DNA of 11,850 nt, taken from an uncultured Alphaproteobacteria bacterium (GTDB taxonomy: Bacteria; Pseudomonadota; Alphaproteobacteria; Sneathiellales; Sneathiellaceae). This document shows positions 1 through 5,855 of this stretch, piece by piece. The translations under genes were made by a program, and so were the position numbers. The number at the start of each line of letters is the position of its first letter. Position 1 is the first letter of the stretch. Under the pieces are notes generated by a model. The model saw only the letters and a program-made list of their open reading frames with translations, was not told the origin of the DNA and did no database searches. The DNA lies in assembly GCA_937910835.1 (NCBI GenBank), contig CALEMG010000500.1, positions 1 to 11,850 on the forward strand. The letters are read 5' to 3'.

Positions 1-35
1 CTTGGAAGCCATTGTGTAAGGACCTCTGTGTAAGA

Positions 36-893
36 ATGTTTTGGATTATTGGTATCGTTGTAACATTCGGCTCCGTTGCCGGTGGTTATGCCCCGCACGG
101 CAGTTTTGTCGTGTTGTTTCAACCGCTCGAATATTTGATTATTCTCGGCGCGGGTATTGGCGCCTTCTTGCAGGCCAATCCGAAATGGGTGGTCTTTGGG
201 TTTCTGAAATCATTCGGCAAGCTGATGAAAGGCGCGCCCTATGATAAAAAGGCGTACACTGAGCTGCTTACCCTGCTCTACGCCCTGTTCAAACTCTCCA
301 AAACCAAGGGAATGATCGCCTTGGAGCCTCATATTGAGAATCCGCATGAAAGCGATCTCTTTCAGAATTTTCCGAGCTTTACAAAAAATCATCACGCTGT
401 TGATTTTATCTGCGACTACCTTCGTCTGATGACCATGGGGACAGAAAATCCTCATGAACTCGAAGCCCTGATGGATCAGGACCTCGAGACCCATCATAAT
501 GAGGGACATGCAATTTCAGGTGCTGTGACGGCACTTGGCGAGGCGCTACCGGCTTTCGGTATTGTCGCAGCTGTGCTGGGTGTGATTGTTACCATGGGAT
601 CAATTGCCGAGCCCCCGGAAGTCCTGGGTGGATTGATCGCAGCCGCACTGGTTGGTACTTTCTTCGGTATTTTCGTTGCCTATGGCCTTTTTTCGCCCAT
701 GGGTAAGAACCTTGAACAGTTCGCCGATGCTGACGGAAAATACTATGAATGCATGAAACAAGGCCTGCTTGCGCATTTGCAAGGATATGCCCCCGCTGTT
801 TCGGTCGAGTTCGCCCGCAAAACACTTTATAACCATGAACGACCTTCCTTCACTGAGCTTGAAGAAGCCTGCAATGAAGCGCCGACTCCATAA
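36..893 (+). CDS. motA: Flagellar motor stator protein MotA
   Basis: MotA is the four-helix stator subunit that, with MotB, forms the inner-membrane ion channel driving flagellar rotation. From the ATG at 36 the protein has 285 residues (E. coli MotA has 295) and begins MFWIIGIVVTFGSVAGGY, matching the family start. A TTG at 12 in the same frame would add eight polar residues and is less likely; AAGGA at 18-22 is a possible, rather distant ribosome site for 36. Membrane segments lie near residues 1-20, 28-46, 172-192 and 198-219. Both channel prolines are present (P172 in LPAFGIVAAV, P221 in FSPMG), as is the torque-loop glutamate E97 in ALEPHIENP. The position of E. coli R90 is a lysine (K89). 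The C-terminal GYAPAVSVEFARKTLY and RPSFTELEE motifs are intact. motB follows after 32 bp, so the two are probably co-transcribed. Only 35 bp of upstream sequence is visible, so the promoter is not seen. Confidence 0.96.
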   Translation: MFWIIGIVVTFGSVAGGYAPHGSFVVLFQPLEYLIILGAGIGAFLQANPKWVVFGFLKSFGKLMKGAPYDKKAYTELLTLLYALFKLSKTKGMIALEPHIENPHESDLFQNFPSFTKNHHAVDFICDYLRLMTMGTENPHELEALMDQDLETHHNEGHAISGAVTALGEALPAFGIVAAVLGVIVTMGSIAEPPEVLGGLIAAALVGTFFGIFVAYGLFSPMGKNLEQFADADGKYYECMKQGLLAHLQGYAPAVSVEFARKTLYNHERPSFTELEEACNEAPTP

Positions 894-925
894 TGGTACA
901 ACCTGTTCAACTATGGGGCTGATCC

Positions 926-1822
926 ATGGCGGATGATATCGCTCCGATTATCGTTAAGAAGGTCAAAAAAGGCGGCCACGGCGCCCATGGCGGTGCCTGG
1001 AAAGTTGCCTATGCCGACTTTGTAACGGCAATGATGGCCTTTTTTCTGTTGCTATGGCTTCTGAACGTGACGACGAAAGAACAGAAAGAAGGCCTTTCTG
1101 ACTATTTCGCGCCGACCGCCGTTTCCATCAGTCAGGATACCGGCTCGGGCGGAGCACTTGGCGGGACAAGCATGCAAACCGAAGGCGCGCAGATTTCCAA
1201 CCTTGGCGTCCCTTCCGCTGTGTCCAGCATCAGCCCTCCCGACAATGGCCGCAAGAACGAAAGCGAAGACGCCCGCAAAACCCGCGAAATGGAGGAAGCG
1301 GAACTTCTTGAAAAGCTGCGCAAGATCGAGGAAATGAGCTTCGAGCAGGCGCGCGACCAGATCCGCCAGGCCATCAACAAGGACCCGGAGCTTTCGGGAC
1401 TTCAGGCTAACATCATCATTGATATGACGCCGGAAGGCCTGCGTATCCAGATCGTCGATCAGTTCAACGAGAGTATGTTCGAAAGCGGTAGCTCGAACAT
1501 CACACCGCGCATCCGGGCGCTGGTCGGACAGATCGCCAAATCAATTGAGGAACTTCCCAACAGCCTCTCTATCAGTGGCCATACAGATAGTTCTTCCTTC
1601 AACGGAGGCGACTATACGAACTGGGAGCTGTCGTCGGATCGAGCCAACGCCAGCCGCCGCGCGCTTCTGGATGCCGGGCTTGCACCGGATCGTATTGAAA
1701 AAGTCGCTGGGCGGGCAGACATGGATCCTCTGATTGCCGACGATCCATCGAACCCCGGGAACCGCCGGATCAGCATTATTCTCCTGCGCGAAACACCGGT
1801 CCTGCCCCCGAACCTGAAATAA
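926..1822 (+). CDS. motB: Flagellar motor stator protein MotB
   Basis: MotB anchors the stator to peptidoglycan and carries the proton-binding aspartate. The 298-residue protein opens with a basic cytoplasmic tail (KKVKKGGHGAHGG) and then WKVAYADFVTAMMAFFLLLW, a single membrane helix at about residues 27-47 with the essential aspartate D31. A plug-like segment follows (KEQKEGLSDYFAP, 51-63). Residues about 65-135 form a low-complexity linker rich in S, G, E and K. The C-terminal OmpA-like peptidoglycan-binding domain spans about 165-288, with ISGHTDSSSF, NWELSSDRANASRRAL and NRRISIILL. The D31 context with neighbouring A and T residues fits a proton-type stator (inference). GGGG at 915-918, seven bases before the ATG, is a moderate ribosome site. 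The stop codon (1820-1822) directly touches the stop codon of the opposing methyltransferase gene, leaving no intergenic space for a terminator. Confidence 0.97.
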   Translation: MADDIAPIIVKKVKKGGHGAHGGAWKVAYADFVTAMMAFFLLLWLLNVTTKEQKEGLSDYFAPTAVSISQDTGSGGALGGTSMQTEGAQISNLGVPSAVSSISPPDNGRKNESEDARKTREMEEAELLEKLRKIEEMSFEQARDQIRQAINKDPELSGLQANIIIDMTPEGLRIQIVDQFNESMFESGSSNITPRIRALVGQIAKSIEELPNSLSISGHTDSSSFNGGDYTNWELSSDRANASRRALLDAGLAPDRIEKVAGRADMDPLIADDPSNPGNRRISIILLRETPVLPPNLK

Positions 1823-2590
1823 CTACATCCGCCATATCATAAGTTTCGTCTGCCGCCGGTCGTCCACCTTGACGATCTTATGGGGTTTGTGGCCCGGCAC
1901 TTCGAAACTATTGCTGATAAACAGGCTGCCGGGCTTCATCTCCGCTTTCGCCTTGTCGAACAATTGCGGCATCGGCACCGGTGAGAGGAAGCAATAGACC
2001 ACATCGAGTTCGCTGAGATCTTCTTTAAAGATATCCCGAAAGCGAAAATCGAGGTTTTTCACACCGCTCAACCGTCCAAGAAGCCAGGAAAGCGCAAAGG
2101 GAAGCGGCGCAGTCTCCAGCCCGGAAAATCGCGCATCCGGCCGATTTTTCGCAAGATAGCGAAGCGTCCCGCCAAGGCCGCTCCCCAGATCAGCCATATG
2201 CAGCCCCTTCTTCTTCGGAAGCTGCTTGAGGATCGCCTCGGATGTCGTGCGGTTGGTCAGGAACAAAGGTACTCGACCCACCGCGACATTCCAAAACACA
2301 AGGATCAAGAGGATCAAAATAACCGGGAAAATCCAGCTCGGTAGATCAAGGGCAAGAGCGACGAGCAACAAGGGCGGCGCGACCACCTGCCCAATCACCC
2401 AAGGCACGGAAAATCCGAATCCGCGCGTCGCAATCCCAGCGATAAGGCCCTGCGCCAGCGCCAGCCAAAGCAGCGGGACAGGCGCACCCATGGCACCCTC
2501 GACCATCGGTCGCAACAGGTAAAGCCCGCCAAAGACCACAGCCTGAATGGCAAGGGCGGCAAATACCGGGGAGCGTTCTCTTTTCAGCAA
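1823..2590 (-). CDS. Membrane-anchored class I SAM methyltransferase (FAM173/ATPSCKMT-like)
   Basis: The 255-residue protein has two parts. Residues 9-105 contain about four hydrophobic segments (near 9-27, 38-54, 64-81, 86-104). Residues 106-255 are a Rossmann-type methyltransferase: a pre-motif region VPLFLTNRTTSEAIL, SAM motif I DLGSGLGG (134-141), acidic E159 at the end of strand two, D186 in RFRDIF, and the strand-four segment VVYCFLSPVPMPQL (197-210), ending with SLFISNSFEVPGH and MIWRM. This order and the short C-terminus resemble FAM173 proteins such as ATPSCKMT, which methylates a lysine of the ATP synthase c ring; here the resemblance is by eye and the substrate is unknown. The start is TTG: GGAGG on the minus strand (2600-2604) sits nine bases upstream, and no alternative in-frame ATG precedes the first helix. 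It follows the MFS gene after 15 bp and is probably co-transcribed. Confidence 0.82.
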   Translation of the reverse strand: MLKRERSPVFAALAIQAVVFGGLYLLRPMVEGAMGAPVPLLWLALAQGLIAGIATRGFGFSVPWVIGQVVAPPLLLVALALDLPSWIFPVILILLILVFWNVAVGRVPLFLTNRTTSEAILKQLPKKKGLHMADLGSGLGGTLRYLAKNRPDARFSGLETAPLPFALSWLLGRLSGVKNLDFRFRDIFKEDLSELDVVYCFLSPVPMPQLFDKAKAEMKPGSLFISNSFEVPGHKPHKIVKVDDRRQTKLMIWRM

Positions 2591-2599
2591 AGCGCACCG

Positions 2600-2604
2600 C
2601 CTCC
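2600..2604 (-). promoter_or_regulatory. Shine-Dalgarno deciding a TTG start
   Basis: The minus strand reads TAACGGAGG, so the stop codon of the MFS gene (2606-2608) is followed at once by a consensus GGAGG. Nine bases separate it from the TTG at 2590-2588. This fixes the methyltransferase start at the TTG and implies that the two genes are translated from one message. Confidence 0.7.
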
Positions 2605-2605
2605 G

Positions 2606-3805
2606 TTAGCTGGCCGCCGGAGCCGGACGGACCGCCATCCCCTCGCGGATCGGCCAATGGATAACGCCCGAAATAATGCCAAGCGCCACACTCATCCACC
2701 AGACAATATCGTAAGAGCCATAGAGATCAAATGCGACTCCGCCAATCCAGGCGCCAAGAAACGCCCCGATCTGATGGCCGAAAAAGACAAAACCAAAGAG
2801 CGTCGTCATATATTTCGGCCCGAACATTACCGCCACCAGACCGGAAGTGAGCGGCACCGTTGACAGCCAGAGTAGACCAAGCGCGCCGGCGAAGACGATG
2901 ATCGTCAGGGGGCTGATCGGGACGAGGATAAAGGCAACGAAGAGGGCCGCGCGCAGGAAATAAAGCGTACTCAGCAAGTATTTCTTCGAATATTTACCAC
3001 CGAGATAACCCGACGCGAGCGAACCGATCACATTGAAGAGCCCAACGACAGAAAGCGCAATCGCCCCATATTCCGGCGCAATATTCTTGTCCACGATATA
3101 GGCGGGCAGATGCACGGCGACGAAAGTCACATGGAAGCCGCAGACGAAGAAACCGAAGAAAAGCAGCCAGTAGCTGCCATTACCCGCCGCCTCCCGTCCA
3201 GCGGAGGAGAGGTTGGCGGCACCGGCGGCGGCGCTATCCTCTGCCTTTCCCCTCACAAAGGCTGAGGCCGGGATCATCAACAGCGCGCAACAGCCAATCA
3301 GCACCAGCGCCATCGACCAGCCGTAGTTTGCCAGGAACGCCTGACCCAGCGGAACCATCAAAAACTGGCCGAGGCTACCCGACGCGCCGACAATCCCGAG
3401 TGCCATGGAACGTTTTTCCTCTGGCACAGCGCGCCCGACGGAGCCGATAACAACGCCAAAACCGGTACCGGAGAGGCCCAGGCCGATCATTAGACCGGCA
3501 GAGAGATGCAGCTCCATCGCGTTGCCGGTCTGTGACATCAGGAACAGGCCCGCCGCATAGACGATACCGGAGACCACCAGTGTCCGGCCGGAGCCGTATT
3601 TATCGGCAATGGCGGAGGCGAAGGGTTGCGACAATCCCCAGACGATATTCTGGATTGCGAGGGCAAGGCCAAACACCTCCCGCCCCCAGCCGAAATCTGA
3701 AGACACCGGTTCCAGAAACAGACCGAAGGCCGCACGCGACCCCATGGCGATCAGACTGATCAATCCGCCCGCCAGAAATAGAATGAGTATGGGCCGTGAC
3801 TGCAT
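2606..3805 (-). CDS. MFS transporter, OFA/monocarboxylate-like
   Basis: This 399-residue polytopic inner-membrane protein has the length and pattern of a 12-helix major facilitator. The signature between helices 2 and 3 is visible as FASAIADKYGSGRTLV (62-77), and the first helix carries GSRAAFGLFLEPVSSDFGW, typical of the oxalate/formate antiporter (OFA) and monocarboxylate-like branch. A polar, alanine-rich loop near 184-207 (RGKAEDSAAAGAANLSSAG) separates the two six-helix halves. The second half has a signature-like GYLGGKYSKKYLL and a late helix FGHQIGAFLGAWIGG. Substrates in this branch are usually small carboxylates, but nothing in the sequence fixes one. The start is supported by AAGGA on the minus strand (3812-3816), six bases upstream of the ATG. 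It is first in a two-gene unit with the methyltransferase and divergent from the RDD gene. Confidence 0.9.
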   Translation of the reverse strand: MQSRPILILFLAGGLISLIAMGSRAAFGLFLEPVSSDFGWGREVFGLALAIQNIVWGLSQPFASAIADKYGSGRTLVVSGIVYAAGLFLMSQTGNAMELHLSAGLMIGLGLSGTGFGVVIGSVGRAVPEEKRSMALGIVGASGSLGQFLMVPLGQAFLANYGWSMALVLIGCCALLMIPASAFVRGKAEDSAAAGAANLSSAGREAAGNGSYWLLFFGFFVCGFHVTFVAVHLPAYIVDKNIAPEYGAIALSVVGLFNVIGSLASGYLGGKYSKKYLLSTLYFLRAALFVAFILVPISPLTIIVFAGALGLLWLSTVPLTSGLVAVMFGPKYMTTLFGFVFFGHQIGAFLGAWIGGVAFDLYGSYDIVWWMSVALGIISGVIHWPIREGMAVRPAPAAS

Positions 3806-3934
3806 GTTCTATCCTTCTCGTACCATCCTGCCGCGCCCGGAACAGCAATGGAGCATTGTATTTCTGCCGACAAGTACCATTTACAAAAAGAATGCGATAC
3901 CAATTGTTTTATGAACGGAAGGAATTCTCCTGTC
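3806..3934. promoter_or_regulatory. Divergent intergenic region, MFS gene / RDD gene
   Basis: These 129 bp lie between two diverging start codons and must hold the promoter of the MFS-methyltransferase unit and probably that of the RDD gene. The ribosome site of the MFS gene is at 3812-3816. The section 3856-3910 is more AT-rich than the flanks. TTGTAT at 3856 with a poor -10 sixteen bases downstream is the best plus-strand hexamer pair, but it is too weak to call. No clear operator dyad was seen. Confidence 0.4.
3917..3923 (+). promoter_or_regulatory. Ribosome binding site of the RDD gene
   Basis: GGAAGGA lies eleven bases before the ATG at 3935. It falls inside the coding sequence if translation began at the in-frame ATGs at 3911 or 3848, so it argues for the downstream start. 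Confidence 0.5.
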
Positions 3935-4447
3935 ATGAAAAATCAGAACGGCCCGTTGATTGAGCTCTCCTCACTTGAGGGAAATAGCCACAAAAGCAGG
4001 CCCGCCAGTGATGCATTCAATCCCGATGATTATGAAGCGATCCGCCTGCGCCGCATCTTCGCCTATGCGATCGACGTTCTTTGCATCGCCGTTATTTCCG
4101 TGGCCGCGACTTTCGCCGCGACGCTGATCGGAGTCATTACCTTCGGTGTGCTGACGCCGCTCCTCGTGCTTATACTCGCGGCAATCCCGCTTGGATATCA
4201 CACCCTGCTTGTTGGCGGGCCGGGAAACGCCACACTTGGCATGCGGTTTATGAACGTCCGTATGGAGCGTATGAACGGCGAGGCGCCGGACTATTTGATC
4301 GCGCTCATTCATGCGGCGCTCTTCTATTTCACCGTTGCCGCCACCTCATCGTTGATCCTGTTGATCTCGCTGTTTAACCCGCGCGGTCGCATGCTTCATG
4401 ACTACTTGGTCGATACGGTGATCCGGCGTGTGCCGATCCGCTCATAG
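3935..4447 (+). CDS. RDD family membrane protein
   Basis: From the ATG at 3935 this is a 170-residue protein. The frame stays open upstream to ATGs at 3911 and 3848, but those add polar, non-conserved residues, and a ribosome site (3917-3923) precedes 3935. After a polar N-terminus the RDD domain starts with RLRRIFAYAID: the hallmark arginine R40 and aspartate D47 are present. Helices lie near 44-62, 68-86 and 120-146, with the conserved GNATLGMRFMNVRM loop (97-110) between them. The C-terminal NPRGRMLHDYLVDTVIRR (148-165) is characteristic. RDD proteins are small inner-membrane proteins with largely unknown roles; some have been linked to ion transport. Its 3' end overlaps the opposing oxidoreductase gene by six bases, so the last serine codon and the stop codon carry the other gene's stop in complement. 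Confidence 0.85.
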   Translation: MKNQNGPLIELSSLEGNSHKSRPASDAFNPDDYEAIRLRRIFAYAIDVLCIAVISVAATFAATLIGVITFGVLTPLLVLILAAIPLGYHTLLVGGPGNATLGMRFMNVRMERMNGEAPDYLIALIHAALFYFTVAATSSLILLISLFNPRGRMLHDYLVDTVIRRVPIRS

Positions 4448-5704
4448 TGCATCGCGCAGCTCGTAATAAAGCCGGGCGATGGAGAGAAGCGGCACGCGAA
4501 GCGCCGTACCACCCGGAAAAGCTTTATGCGGAATGCGCGCAAACACGTCAAAGCGACCGGCATCGCCTTGAATAGCCTCCGCGATCAGGCGACCGACGAT
4601 TCCCGAGAGCGGAACCCCCTGCCCTGAGTAGCCTTGGGCATAATAAATATTGCCGCCCATACGCCCAACATCAGGCAGGAGATTACGCGTCACCGCGACC
4701 TTCCCGCCCCAGATATAATCGATTTTTACATCCTCCAACTCAGGGAAGGTGGCGAGCATATTCTCCCGAAGCGCCGCCCCCGCCATCGTTCGCTTGCTGA
4801 TCAGCTTGTCCTGCCCGCCATAGAGCAATCGGTGGTCCGACGACATACGGAAATAATCAAGATTAAAATTAGTATCGGAAACACATATATCCGCGGGCAT
4901 CAATGCCTTTGCCCGCACCTCTCCCAGCGGTTCCGTCGCAATGATACAGGCATCGACAGGGATAATCTTCGCCGCAAGCGAATGATCCAGATCGGCAAGA
5001 TAGGCATTACCCGCCAGAACCACATAGCGGGCCGTGACCGAGCCTTCTGCCGTGGTGACAACGGGCATCTTTCCTTTTGAGACCGCCTCAACGCAGGAGT
5101 TCTCGAAAATCGCCACCCCGGCTTCCTCTGCCACCCTGCCAAGACCAAGCGCATAATTCAGCGGATGAAGATGCCCGCCCGACGAATCCAGCAGGCCGCC
5201 ACAGAACCGCTTGGAGTTGAGATAATCACCAAGCTCATCCTGCTCCAGCCAACGATAGTCACGATAGCCATAGGTCTTCTCGCAATGCTCCTGTTCCTCC
5301 AGTAGCCAGTCGCGATGGCGTGGCTTGACGGCGGCATAGAGCTCACCCTCTTTCAGATCACAGGCGATATTATGACGCGCGATCCGCTCCTTCTGAAGCC
5401 GGATTGCTTCGGCAGAAAGGTCCCAGAGACGGGCCGCATCCTCCGCTCCGACCAAAGCCTCAGTATCAATCATCCCGGGGGGATAGCCAGTAGCAATCTG
5501 GCCGCCATTTCGACCCGAGGCACCAAAGCCGATACGTTCCGATTCCAGCAGGATTACCGAAAATCCAGCCACCGCCAGATCCAGCGCCGCGCACAGGCCC
5601 GTATAGCCAGCGCCCACAATACATACATCCGCAGTTTGCGCGCCCTTCAATTGTGGATACTCGGCACGCGCCATCGCCGAGGCATCATAATATGAGATGT
5701 TCAT
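4442..5704 (-). CDS. FAD-dependent oxidoreductase, PuuB-like (DAO family)
   Basis: The 420-residue protein is a flavoenzyme of the D-amino-acid-oxidase (DAO) fold. The N-terminal dinucleotide site CIVGAGYTGLCAALDLA (28-44) has the GxGxxG glycines, and E54 in ILLESERIG should bind the adenosine ribose. GFGASGRNGGQ (59-69), SGGHLHPLNYALG (175-187), VVLAGNAYLADLD (228-240) and NIYYAQGYSGQGV (352-364) follow in the order known from gamma-glutamylputrescine oxidase PuuB, and the end (PHKAFPGGTALRVPLL, then YYELRDAL) also matches it from memory. PuuB oxidises gamma-glutamylputrescine in putrescine breakdown, but the family also includes oxidases of other amines and amino acids. No puuA, puuC or puuD partner lies nearby, so the substrate is open. 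The ribosome site is weak (GAAG about ten bases upstream). The gene diverges from the SLC13 permease across 151 bp. Confidence 0.86.
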   Translation of the reverse strand: MNISYYDASAMARAEYPQLKGAQTADVCIVGAGYTGLCAALDLAVAGFSVILLESERIGFGASGRNGGQIATGYPPGMIDTEALVGAEDAARLWDLSAEAIRLQKERIARHNIACDLKEGELYAAVKPRHRDWLLEEQEHCEKTYGYRDYRWLEQDELGDYLNSKRFCGGLLDSSGGHLHPLNYALGLGRVAEEAGVAIFENSCVEAVSKGKMPVVTTAEGSVTARYVVLAGNAYLADLDHSLAAKIIPVDACIIATEPLGEVRAKALMPADICVSDTNFNLDYFRMSSDHRLLYGGQDKLISKRTMAGAALRENMLATFPELEDVKIDYIWGGKVAVTRNLLPDVGRMGGNIYYAQGYSGQGVPLSGIVGRLIAEAIQGDAGRFDVFARIPHKAFPGGTALRVPLLSIARLYYELRDAL

Positions 5705-5855
5705 CTTGGTTTTTCTTCAAAGGTTTATGGCCATCAGGCGATAACAACAGGCTTGCAAGATCAGAGACAATCCTCATGATGGAGGTGTCGGTATATCTGC
5801 CAACGCGAAGCTTTTACTCCGACGCGGTAAAACAGCAAGGAAATTATTTCGGCCG
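5705..5855. promoter_or_regulatory. Divergent control region, PuuB-like gene / SLC13 permease
   Basis: This 151-bp stretch separates two diverging genes and should hold both promoters. A plausible plus-strand pair is TTGCAA (5753-5758) and CATGAT (5775-5780), sixteen bases apart, each matching four of six consensus bases. An imperfect dyad CCTC-N6-GAGG (5772-5785) overlaps the -10 and could be an operator. AAGGA at 5837-5841 is the best ribosome site for the permease, although the spacing of fourteen bases is long. All these assignments were made by eye. Confidence 0.4.

Noticed and set aside
3848..3934. Longer N-terminus for the RDD protein starting at 3848 or 3911
   Set aside because: The added residues are polar and unlike RDD N-termini, and a good ribosome site (3917-3923) precedes the ATG at 3935.
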